Source of the DNA: Spirochaetota bacterium
GTDB lineage: Bacteria; Spirochaetota; JAAYUW01; JAOAHJ01
NCBI GenBank assembly: GCA_026415295.1
Contig: JAOAHJ010000039.1
Span: forward strand, 62,001-126,000
Direction: 5' to 3'
DNA: 64,000 nt
The notes beneath the pieces were generated by a model, which was not told the origin of the DNA, ran no database searches, and was given only the letters and a program-made list of their open reading frames with translations. The stretch's first letter is position 1; each line of letters begins with the position of its first letter. Below, one piece after another: positions 26,786-36,900 of this stretch. Both the position numbers and the translations under genes were made by a program.

Positions 26786-28072
26786 ATGAAATTTATAAAA
26801 ATACCTTATAGATATCTTTTTATTAACAAAAAAAGAACATTTATTTCTGCACTATCTATTTTCGTATCATGCATTATTGTAGCTATCGGTTATGGGTGGA
26901 TAGATGGAATGATAAACAATATGATAAATTCTTACAAAAATATTCAAACAGGAAATATAAGGGTAGTTAATAAAGATTTTATTAAATTTGAAAAATTTAA
27001 ACCAATTGAATATCTAATAGAAGATACAACAAATATAAAAGAAAAGATAAACAAATTTTTAGATAAATTTTTTTCGAATTATCCAAAAAAAATTAGAAAG
27101 TTTGAAATAATAGAAAGATTGAAATTTAATGCTTTTGCTGGGTATAAAAATAACTCATCAATAGCACAAATTTTTGCTTTAGAATTTAATAAAGAAAAAG
27201 AAAGATTTAAGTTTGAAAAAAATCTTATATATGGCTCAAGCACAATAAATAGTTCAGAAATACTTATTGCGGAAGGATTAGCAAAAAAGTTAAATGTTTA
27301 TCAAAATGATTCTATAATAATATCAGCTCAAACATTTAGTGGTGGATTAAATGCAAGAAAATTCAAAATAAAAGGAATAGTAAAAATTACTCTATCTAAT
27401 CTAAATAAAAGCGCAATATTTATGAATTTAGAAGATGCAAAAACTCTCATAAAGTTACCAGAGAATACAGGAACAGAAATCTTAATATTTTTTGATAATG
27501 CTTTTACAGAAATCTTAACAAAAGAATTAAAAAAATATATTTCGGACAATAAAAATGAATTTCCATTTAACTTTTTAGAAAACTATGCTTTACACCATTG
27601 ATTTGACAATATGGGGCTTCTATATAATCCTTATGATTTAGTTAAAAAAGTAATGTATATAGTTTATTTTTTTATAGTTCTTCTGGCATCCTTTGTAATT
27701 ATTAATTCAATGATGATGAATATTTTTGAAAGAATTAGTGAAATAGGAACATTAAAAGCAATAGGCTTTTCTGATAAACAAATATTTTTAATTCATATTA
27801 TAGAAGGAACAATGATGGGAGCTATTGGGGGAATTCCTGGTTCATTTTTCGGTTACTTCTTAACATATATTATGAACTATTATGGCTTAGACTTTAGTTA
27901 TGTGATGTCAAATATAGATTTTCTAATTGATACTATTATAAAACCCAAAGCATCAATTGATGTTTTAATTTTGACAATCATCTTAAGCATAATAGCTCCA
28001 GCTTTAGCTACTATGATTCCTTCAAACTATGCTAAGAAATTAAATCCAAATGAAGCATTAAAACACTTATAA
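26786..28072 (+). pseudogene. LolC/LolE-type FtsX-like permease 2, interrupted by one in-frame TGA
   Basis: One continuous frame of 429 codons, the same length as the preceding paralogue, except for TGA at 27599-27601 (codon 272). Both sides are homologous to permease 1. The first part has the N-terminal TM and periplasmic domain; the second has three TM helices and EIGTLKAIGF. An ungapped alignment back from that motif places the TGA on the Trp of TYWAEEG in permease 1. Nonsense mutation, sequence error or UGA read as Trp are all possible. Reinitiation at ATG 27611 would give a 153-residue piece lacking TM1. ATG 26786 is chosen for its GGAGA site. Confidence 0.8.
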
Positions 28073-28181
28073 AATATTTTAAAAAATAAAAATATTTAAA
28101 ATTTTAATATAAATTTAATAAATAAAAAAATTTTAATTTTTAAATATTTTTTTAAACATATATTGAATAAGGAGATAAATA

Positions 28182-28937
28182 ATGAAAAAAATAGAGTGTT
28201 TACTTAAAATATTAACTTTACTTTTTTTTGTGTTTATAACTTCTATTTTTGCAATAGAAGAAAACAGTGAAGCTTTAGAAATACTTAATAAAATTGACAA
28301 TAATAAGGTCTTTGAATCTGTTTATTATAAAGCCATTTTAGAAATAAAAAGAGGCAAAAATACTTTATTAAAAAGTTTTGAGGTCTATGCTAAAAACAAA
28401 AATTTTTTTATAAAATTTACAAATAAAGAGGATTATAATGTAAAATATCTTAAAAAAGACGGAAATCTTATAATTTATTTCCCTGAAGCAAATGATATAT
28501 TAACAATATCAGGATCAATGTTAAAGCAGTCATTTATGGGATCAGATCTAACTTATGAAGATATTACCTCAAATGATAAACTAATTGACCTTTATAAAAT
28601 CGAAGAATATAAAAATATTACTATTGATAATAAAAATTATATTTTTATTTCATTGATTGCAAAAGTTAAAAATGTTCCATATTTTAAACAAGAGCTTTTT
28701 ATAGATCCACAAAATTTAACAATTCAAAAAATAAATTATTTTGATTTGGCTTTAAGAAAAATAAAAGAAATACACTTTTTAAAATATGAAAATTTTAAAA
28801 ATAGAATTTACCCTACAGAAACAATAATTAAAGATCCAAAAAGAGAAGATTATTATTCTAAATTTAAGATACTTGAAGCAAAATTTGATATAAATATAGA
28901 TGAATCAATTTTTACAATACAAAATTTATACAAATAA
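28182..28937 (+). CDS. LolA-like outer-membrane lipoprotein-sorting protein
   Basis: A 251-residue exported protein with a signal peptide (about residues 1-24, cleavage near IFA). The mature beta-rich body carries FPEANDILTISGSMLKQSF and MGSDLTYEDIT, which mark the LolA-like family that includes TP0789 of Treponema pallidum. These proteins bind lipid or lipoprotein in a half-barrel and are usually next to MacB/Lol-type ABC genes, as here. It probably carries cargo from the two-permease ABC complex to the outer membrane. AAGGAG precedes the ATG. Confidence 0.85.
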   Translation: MKKIECLLKILTLLFFVFITSIFAIEENSEALEILNKIDNNKVFESVYYKAILEIKRGKNTLLKSFEVYAKNKNFFIKFTNKEDYNVKYLKKDGNLIIYFPEANDILTISGSMLKQSFMGSDLTYEDITSNDKLIDLYKIEEYKNITIDNKNYIFISLIAKVKNVPYFKQELFIDPQNLTIQKINYFDLALRKIKEIHFLKYENFKNRIYPTETIIKDPKREDYYSKFKILEAKFDINIDESIFTIQNLYK

Positions 28938-28978
28938 AATTGCATCAAAGGAAAAAATAAAATAGTTTAATAATATTT

Positions 28979-30205
28979 ATGAAATGCTTAAACAAAAAAT
29001 CATTTTTAATAAATTTTGCTTTTAATTTTATTTTTTATTTAATTATGTTTTTATTTTTTATCATTTTTATTCTAAACTCAACAAAATTAGAAGTTTATGC
29101 CGATGAAACTTTCATCTCTTTTGAAACAAATTTTTTTTCATCATTGTTTTTTTCAGATAATTTAATAGAAATTTCAAAGCAAAATATCAATATAGATTTT
29201 ATAAAAATATTAAATGATTATATTAAAATCGGTTTTGGAGAAAATATTAAAATTAAACTATTTTATAAAACGGATTTTTATAAATTTAGCTCAATATTTA
29301 ATATATATTTCTATCAAAACTACTTTGAGAAAATTAATAATAAAGATATTTTATTTATTTTAGACCAATTTTATATATCTTTTATATTTAACAACTTTAT
29401 TAGTGAATTTGGAATCTTACCCAATTATTCTATCAATCTTTATAGTTTAGATATTTTTTCTCCTGTAAAACTAAGAACTTTATTAAATTCTAATTATAAC
29501 AATAGCTTAAATAATTTCGCTTTTAATTTTATCTTAACTTATAATTTATTTAAACAAAATATAAAAATTATCTTTTTTGATTTTAATAATTTTATAATTT
29601 ATTCAAAAAGTTCTCTAACTAATTTAAATTTTGCTTTTAATTATTTCACTGTCTGGGACAATATATTTAAACATTTTAGAACAGGGTTTGAAATAAAGCT
29701 TAATTTGCTTATAAATATTATAATTTCTTATCAATATCATTATTTTAAAAATAGAGTAAACTCTTTAGAAAATATTAAGAAAGGATATGAACTTCTTTTA
29801 TCCTTTTATTATAATTTAGACAATACTACTTTAAATTTTCAAATCCTAAATACAGATTTAAATTACACAAATGAAGAATTTCATAAAATCTATTTTTATC
29901 TTATATCAAACAATAAAGAAAATATAAATAGAAATATTTTAATTACTAAAGATGATATAATTTTTATAATATCAATCGATTATAATCCAGATCCATTTTT
30001 ATTTTTAAAAATCGGAACTTTCACAGATAAAGAACTATCTAAATATATCCTTTTTACAATTATAAATTTAAATTTGCTTAATCAATTGAAACTTGAATTA
30101 AATTTCAGCTTTTATCCAAAATTTGATCCAAATTTAATTGATCAATTTTTTATCTCCCATCCTTTTTATTTAATAACAGGAATTTTAATTAAAATAAATT
30201 TTTAA
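28979..30205 (+). CDS. Exported protein, probable outer-membrane beta-barrel
   Basis: A 408-residue protein with a long hydrophobic N-terminus (about residues 10-33) ending near VYADET. After it come many alternating polar/hydrophobic strands of about 10 residues rich in F, Y, N and I, and a C-terminal aromatic residue (ILIKINF). These are the usual signs of an outer-membrane beta-barrel. No homologous family is recognised. The position between the LolA-like and TetR genes suggests it is the terminal outer-membrane part or a cargo of the pathway. The ribosome site is poor and the start is uncertain. Confidence 0.55.
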   Translation: MKCLNKKSFLINFAFNFIFYLIMFLFFIIFILNSTKLEVYADETFISFETNFFSSLFFSDNLIEISKQNINIDFIKILNDYIKIGFGENIKIKLFYKTDFYKFSSIFNIYFYQNYFEKINNKDILFILDQFYISFIFNNFISEFGILPNYSINLYSLDIFSPVKLRTLLNSNYNNSLNNFAFNFILTYNLFKQNIKIIFFDFNNFIIYSKSSLTNLNFAFNYFTVWDNIFKHFRTGFEIKLNLLINIIISYQYHYFKNRVNSLENIKKGYELLLSFYYNLDNTTLNFQILNTDLNYTNEEFHKIYFYLISNNKENINRNILITKDDIIFIISIDYNPDPFLFLKIGTFTDKELSKYILFTIINLNLLNQLKLELNFSFYPKFDPNLIDQFFISHPFYLITGILIKINF

Positions 30206-30238
30206 CTTTATAAAAATAAAAAATATTTAAATTAAAAT

Positions 30239-30949
30239 ATGATTTTACAAAAATTAAATAATTTAATCGAAACATTTATAGACTATAAAAACAAAGAAGG
30301 TTTCAATGATGATAAATTTGTAAAGTTTAATAAAATTAATAAATTAAAAAAAGAAAAAATAATACTATGTGCAATTGAAGAATTTAACAGCAAAAATTAC
30401 GATGAAGCTTCAACAAATAGTATTATAAAAAAAGCATCAATTGGAAAAGGAATGTTATTTTATTATTTTAAATCAAAAGAAAATCTCTTTAAATATTTAA
30501 TTTTCTACTCTATTGAAAAATTTCTTTATCTTATAAAAGAAAAGTTTGAAAATATAAATAATTTTAATAATTTGGGGTTTGAAGAAAAACTTTTTTTATT
30601 ATTTAAAATTAAAATAGAAATTTATAGAAAAAATTTATTAATAACAAATTTTATAATTAAATATTTCTCAAATCCACCAGAAATATTAAAATACTTCATA
30701 TGTAAACTATATAATTTTATGATATTTCTTTCGCCAGACTTTATAATAGATGAAGAAATAGTTGGGAAAATTAAAGAAAACATTGATATAAACAAGGTAA
30801 AAGAAACCATCTTATTTGTAATAAAGGGTTTTGAAGAGAAAATACTTTTAAATGTCAAAAATTTACCTGCTTATGATATAAATTTTGAAAAAATATCAAA
30901 AGAATTTATAGAGTATTTAACTATTCTAAGAAAAGGTTTTGAAAAATAA
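30239..30949 (+). CDS. TetR family transcriptional regulator
   Basis: A 236-residue protein with an N-terminal TetR DNA-binding domain (about residues 37-85: IILCAIEEF...STNSIIKKASIGKGMLFYYFKSKENLF) and a helical ligand domain after it. The helix-turn-helix starts later than usual because of about 35 extra charged residues, so translation may begin further in. It closes the Lol-type operon and probably represses it through TAGACCATTTGGTCTA at 24639-24654. The inducer is unknown, perhaps a lipid or amphiphile. Confidence 0.85.
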   Translation: MILQKLNNLIETFIDYKNKEGFNDDKFVKFNKINKLKKEKIILCAIEEFNSKNYDEASTNSIIKKASIGKGMLFYYFKSKENLFKYLIFYSIEKFLYLIKEKFENINNFNNLGFEEKLFLLFKIKIEIYRKNLLITNFIIKYFSNPPEILKYFICKLYNFMIFLSPDFIIDEEIVGKIKENIDINKVKETILFVIKGFEEKILLNVKNLPAYDINFEKISKEFIEYLTILRKGFEK

Positions 30950-31044
30950 TTAATTTTTAAATTAATCTTTTATATTAGAGATTTAGAATTAAATTAGAAA
31001 TAATTTAATATTATAGTTATTTAAATAAAATTTTTTTGAGACAT

Positions 31045-32922
31045 TTATAAAAACTTTAATCCTGATTCTCGAATTATGCTCTTTTCTAACCCATTAATAA
31101 ACACCTCTTTTTTACCAAAAATAAAAACTCTTTTTTTTGCCCTTGTTATTGCTGTATATATAATTTGCTTATTTAAGTAAGGAGAATTTAATTCAGTTGG
31201 TAAAACAAAATAAACATCATCATAAGAACTTCCTTGACTTTTGTGAACTGTCAAGCAAAAAGAGTAATTCCACTTTTTTATTAGATTTATATTAATAAAT
31301 CTTCCATCTTCAGACATAAAAAAATTTAAAAGATTCCCATCTTTTTTAATTTGAACAATTAAACCTGTATCTCCATTAAAGAGATTATTTTCATAGTCGT
31401 TTTCAAGAATAATAACAGGTTTTAATTCAAAATTATCTTTGTAATAATTTATAAAAATATCATTAATATTTTCTGTTCCTAAAAAACCTCTATTAGTGCA
31501 AACTAATAAAGCAAATTTAGAAATAACACTATCTTTTACTGCATTTAGTCTATCTAAGTTATCATTTAATAAGTTATCATTTAATATTGAATAATTAAAA
31601 TTATTGCTATAATTTGAAACAATAAAATCTATAAGTTTATATATAAAAGCTTCATTTTTAGCTTCTAAAAAATATATACCATTTTCAAAATCTTCAATTG
31701 TAAAACCTTTGTTAATATCTTTCAAAGGTAAAAATCTTATTTTTTTAAAAATATTTTCTAAATGTTTTTCTTTTTCACTATTAAATAAGAAATTTAAATC
31801 ATTACTTTTTTCTTTTAACTTGGTATCATTAAATTTTAATATATCTTCAGAAATATTTTTAATAGAATCAACAAATCTAAATTGTCCTTCTAAATTTACT
31901 TTAAAAACATTCTTACTTTCAATAATATCTCCAAATACATTCCCACAATCTACAGAAGGAAGTTGATCTTTATCTCCAAGAATAACAAGCTTTGTCAATT
32001 CAGAAATAGCCTGAATAAGAGAAGAAAAAAGGTATAGATCGATCATCGAAGCTTCATCAACTATTATTAGGTCTGCCTTTAATTTACAATCTTTATTAAA
32101 ATTAAAAGATCCTTTCTCTGAATTAAATCCTAAAAGTTTATGAATCGAAGTTCCAGAAACAAAATTTGAATTATTATATATATTGTTTTCTTCTAAGATT
32201 TTTCTTACCCTATAATCTAATAAGTTCCATATTCTTAAAGACAAAACATTAGCTCCCTTACCTGTCGGAGCACAAATAAAAATTTCTGGAATTCTTCCAT
32301 GATCATTGTAATATTTTATAAAATAAAAATTAAATATTTTAGATGCCAAAGTTGTTTTTCCACTGCCAGGTTTCCCTGTTATTAATACAAAACTATTCTC
32401 AATTATTTGATCAATTATATTATTTATATTTTTTTCATCCCTTTGTAAATTAATATATATTTGGTTATCTTTATTCCTTCTTACTCTTTTTTTAATGCTT
32501 TCTTTAATTTCATTTTCATTAACATAGTCCCCACATCTATAAAAAAGAAACTTTTTTTCCCCCTCATAATTTAGTTTTTTTAATATAAATGGAGTTATTT
32601 TATCTAAACTTTTCTGTTCTTCATCCACATATGTTACAAAGTCAGATAATAGATTTTTAAAATAATTATTATTAAAAAAATAATTTAAAAAATCTGGATA
32701 ATTTGATAGGTCAATACAAGTTGAACCATTGTAGATATTTATCAAAAGATTTCCTACAACATTAACAAAACTATTAATAAGTCTTAAATCAATATAATTT
32801 GAAAAATTTTCTTTTTCGTATTTATTGATAATTTCCTCACAAATATCAGAAATAATTAACTCTTGAAATTTATAAGGAAATTCTAAATTAATAAATTTAC
32901 AAATATCAAAATAATTTTTCAT
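31045..32922 (-). CDS. recD: RecBCD exonuclease V alpha subunit (RecD helicase)
   Basis: A 625-residue 5'-3' helicase of superfamily 1B. Motifs: Walker A TGKPGSGKTTLA (about residue 190), Walker B LIVDEASMID, GDKDQLPSVDCGNVFG, the SH3-inserted C-terminal core and TVHKSQGSSYDDVYF near the end, followed by YTAITRAKKR. Length matches RecD (E. coli 608). It is the last gene of recC-recB-recD, 81 bases after recB, and converges on the TetR gene. Confidence 0.94.
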   Translation of the reverse strand: MKNYFDICKFINLEFPYKFQELIISDICEEIINKYEKENFSNYIDLRLINSFVNVVGNLLINIYNGSTCIDLSNYPDFLNYFFNNNYFKNLLSDFVTYVDEEQKSLDKITPFILKKLNYEGEKKFLFYRCGDYVNENEIKESIKKRVRRNKDNQIYINLQRDEKNINNIIDQIIENSFVLITGKPGSGKTTLASKIFNFYFIKYYNDHGRIPEIFICAPTGKGANVLSLRIWNLLDYRVRKILEENNIYNNSNFVSGTSIHKLLGFNSEKGSFNFNKDCKLKADLIIVDEASMIDLYLFSSLIQAISELTKLVILGDKDQLPSVDCGNVFGDIIESKNVFKVNLEGQFRFVDSIKNISEDILKFNDTKLKEKSNDLNFLFNSEKEKHLENIFKKIRFLPLKDINKGFTIEDFENGIYFLEAKNEAFIYKLIDFIVSNYSNNFNYSILNDNLLNDNLDRLNAVKDSVISKFALLVCTNRGFLGTENINDIFINYYKDNFELKPVIILENDYENNLFNGDTGLIVQIKKDGNLLNFFMSEDGRFININLIKKWNYSFCLTVHKSQGSSYDDVYFVLPTELNSPYLNKQIIYTAITRAKKRVFIFGKKEVFINGLEKSIIRESGLKFL

Positions 32923-33003
32923 AATAAAATTTAGTCTTTATATTTATTATCTTACCCTACTTATAGAAATATATGTTCCTATTTAATTATTATGGAGAAA
33001 TAA

Positions 33004-36000
33004 TTAATTAAATACATTTTCAATATCTTCAACAAAATTATATAATCTTTCAAAGTTAGGATTTAAAAAAACTACACCATTTCTCCTTTTCTCTACCTCT
33101 CTTGTATAAATGTAAAAAATACCTCCAAAATAATTATTATATATTTCAAAAAATTTTTCCCTATTTAATTTTAAATCCTGAAATGAAAATATATATATAT
33201 TATTTAATGATAAAATATATTTAAAAAAAGAAAATTCATATATTTTTGCTTGGAGAAAATAGTTTTCTTCAAAATGTTTATTAATATCTATGCCCTCAAC
33301 AATGTTTGTTTTCCAATCTGCTATAAAATATTTTAATTTGCCATTTATATTTACCCTAAAAATTAAATCAATAAACCCACTTATAAAACCATTCTTTATT
33401 TTAAAATAAAATTCAAGCTCATTAACTCGATCCATTTTTTTAATATTCTTAATATAAAAATTTGGTTCCAATATTTTTAAATTTAAAACAGATTTTATCA
33501 TTGACTTAGTATTTTCTTGAAATATTTTCTGTTGTTCATATTTATAGTCACTAAAGTATTTACTAATCTTCAATGATATTATATTTTCAAGTTCTTTATT
33601 ATTTATTTTATCATCATAATCAACATCATAATCTATCTCCTCCATTAGTTCATGAAACATGGATCCAGTTTTCTCACCTTTTGGTAACAGATTTGTTTCT
33701 TCTAAATTAAAATCTTTAATATAAATTTCATCATTAAGTTCTTTTAGTATTTTGTCAATATTGTATATGTTTTTATTCTTTTCTTTTTCATGAAGACTAG
33801 AAAAAGAAGTTAGTCTTAGACTTTTCCTATTTAGTTCCAAAATATAGTTTCTATAGTTTTCTAAACTAAAATCTATAGAAACATAATTTTCTTGAATTTT
33901 ATTATCAAATTTATTGTAAGGAGATTTATCTTCAAAAATTAAAGAATTTTCTATATTTTCTGATCTACAAGGAATAAAAGCCCCTTCTAAATTTTTATCA
34001 AATAAAATGTCTAAAGTCCCAAGATATTCTGAAAAACTCATTTTTGCTTTTTTTTCTTCAATATCTTTAATTGATTTATTATTTTTCAATGGATCAAAAA
34101 ATATGGGAATATAGGCAAGAAAAATAGCCCTTGTGATAGCTACATAATGAAGTCTTCTATACTCTTCATATAATAATTTATTAAGATACATTTCTTTATT
34201 TTCTTTTAATATTTTATACTCTATAACAACATTTCCATTTTTATAATAAAAAGGATAATTTTTTTTATTATTTATTTTCTTAATTGCCCCAAAATCAAAG
34301 ACAATTGGAAACTCAAGACCCTTTGAAGCATGTATAGTTAAAATATTTATCTTATCCTCTTCTGAATAGTTTCTAAAAAGATCTTCTTCAATTTCACTTT
34401 CTTTGCTTTTAAAAATCATAGCTAAGAATTTATTTTTTAGAGAAAAGATATCTAGATTTTCACTATAAGCTATCTTCTCTATATTTTCAATTATATGCCT
34501 ATAGTTGATAATTATATTTTTTGCCCTTTTGCTTCCATACTTTCTAACTATGTTTTTTTCAACATCCATTAATTTAAAAATACGGGATAAAAAGTTCCAT
34601 TGTAAAAAAATTTTATCCAGTTTTTTAACTTCATCAATAAACTTTAATAAATTTTCATTTTCATTAATTATTTCTTCAATATTAATATTTTCAACATCAT
34701 CTATAAAAAAAAGATCAGAAAGTATAATTTTTTTTAGTTTTTCAATATTATCTGGCTCTGATATATAATCTATTAAAAAGTAAATATTAATACTCTCAAC
34801 ACTCTGATATAGAAGATTTTTCTTATAAAAAGTAGAATCTATTCCAAACTTATCATAAAGATAGTTTTGTATTTTTATTGCATCTTTTCTTGAAGATACA
34901 AGTATAGCTATTTCTGATGGTTTAATATATCTGTAATCCTTTTCATTTTCTCTTTTTATTAAATATTTGCCTCTTTTTGTTATTCTTATAATTTCTTCTC
35001 CAATAAAATCTAAAAATAACTTCGTTTTATCAATACTTGTAATCTTATCTATTGCTCCTGCACCTTCATTATTAATCTTTTCTATTTTAACAAAATTTAC
35101 TCCAAAATATTTCTCTTTATTATTAGATGTTTTAATAGAAAAATCATAAATTTTAGCTTTAATGCCCTTTTTTATTCGATACTATTCTATATTTAAATCA
35201 TTTTTACTAAAACTAATATTTTTTTCTTTTTCATTCTTAATATTTAAATTAAAATAATCAGAAGACGAAAATATTTTATTACAAACATCTATGAATTCTG
35301 CAGTAGATCTAAAATTTTCATCTAATTTATATATTTTACCATTCTTTGCTATCTCATTTTTAGCTTTAAAATATGTATTTAAATCAGCATTTCTAAAAAA
35401 ATAGATAGATTGTTTTGGATCACCTATTAAAATAACCCTATTATTATTTTCTGAACTAATAAAAATTTTTCTAAAAATTTCCCATTGTATTGGATCTGTA
35501 TCCTGAAATTCATCGATAAATACGTACTTAAATTTATTTCTTAACTTATCTATTAATATACTAGAATTATTAATAGCATTAAATACATAATGAATCATAT
35601 CATTAAAAGATAATTTTGAACATTTTTTCTTATATTCTAATGATAGTTGAAAAACATTTATACTAATATAATTGACGAGTGAGTTTAATATATCTGTATA
35701 TAAAAAGTAAAAAAACAAAAAGATTTTGTTCTGAAGATACCTTGGAAAACTATCTTTTACTTTAAATTCTAAAATAGAAAAAAAATCATGAATATTTATA
35801 TCTCTTTCTATAGCTTCAATTCTAGATATTAAGTCAACAATATTTTTTTTTATATTTCCCAAGTTTTGATTATTTGAAAAACTCCCATCATCATCTTGTA
35901 ACATTGGATAAATTTCCTCTATATAGTTATTAATTTTATTAATAATATCATTAAATTTATCTTTTAATTCTAAAACAAATTCATTAAAATTATATAAGAT

Positions 36001-36807
36001 TGTATATTCTCTATCTTGATTATTTTGCTTTAAATCAGCAAAAAACTCTTTTATTTTATTGAATATTATCTTTATTAAATCAATTTTATTACCTATATCC
36101 TTTAATAGTTCATATTTCTCATCACTATTTTCAAATATATATTTTCTAAATTTATATGGGAAAATATAGGATATATTATAAATATAATTTAAAATTTTGT
36201 ATATTTTTTTTTCTGTGCTTGAGTCAACAATCAAATTATTATTTTCAAAAGTACACTGTCCAAAAGATAAAAAAGAAAAAATATCTTCTGCAAAATTGAC
36301 CACTAATTTTTTATCAGAATTATTTAATATTTTACCTATATCTTCGAATAAACCTTTTCTTAAATATGAAAAAAAAGAATTTTTAATAATTTCAGAATCA
36401 TCTATAATTTCATTTGTAAAATTTAACCCTATTTCAAAAGCATAATTGCTAATAAGGTAATTACAGAATCCATGAATAGTATTAATTAAAAACTTATTTA
36501 TATTATTTAAAGCATTATTAATAAGTTTCTTTTTTCTTAATAAAATTTCTTTTTCAAAATCAATATTATTACGAATTTCTTCATCTATCTCTTTTAACTT
36601 TAATGATAAATCATTATAAATTCTTTCTTTTATTTCACCAGCTGCCTTTTCAGTAAAGGTAACAATAATTATTTCTTCTGGCAAAGCATGAGCATTTTCA
36701 ATCAAGTTTGCCACAAGCTTTACAATAGTATAAGTTTTACCAGTTCCAGCCGATGCTTCTATTAGAACATTTTTTGACAAGATATCTTCACTTATTTTAT
36801 CAATCAT
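33004..36807 (-). pseudogene. recB: RecBCD exonuclease V beta subunit (RecB), interrupted by one in-frame TAG
   Basis: The frame is open for 1268 codons from ATG 36807 to TAA at 33004 except for TAG at 35182-35184 (codon 542). Before it: Walker A IEASAGTGKTYT, DEFQDTDPIQW, GDPKQSIYFFRNADL and LDENFRS. After it: the rest of the 2A/2B region, LTIHASKGLEFP and YVAITRA helicase motifs, and the RecB nuclease (GFIDLIF...IADWKTN). About 204 codons downstream of the stop remain open without an ATG until 34569. Total length fits RecB (E. coli 1180). As written, only a 541-residue fragment lacking half the motor and the nuclease would be made. Confidence 0.85.
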
Positions 36808-36900
36808 AGCTTCAATATAAAATAAATTTATATAAAAAATTTAATATAAATTTATAACCTATAAATAAAATAAACTTTAATAATAAATTAACTTTTAAAA

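Noticed and set aside
27328-27549. Minus-strand open frame inside the second permease
   Set aside because: A shadow of the permease frame with no ribosome site or recognisable protein.
34570-35181. A separate gene or insertion between two recB pieces
   Set aside because: The whole stretch reads open in the same frame as both pieces and encodes RecB-like sequence; only the TAG at 35182 divides them.
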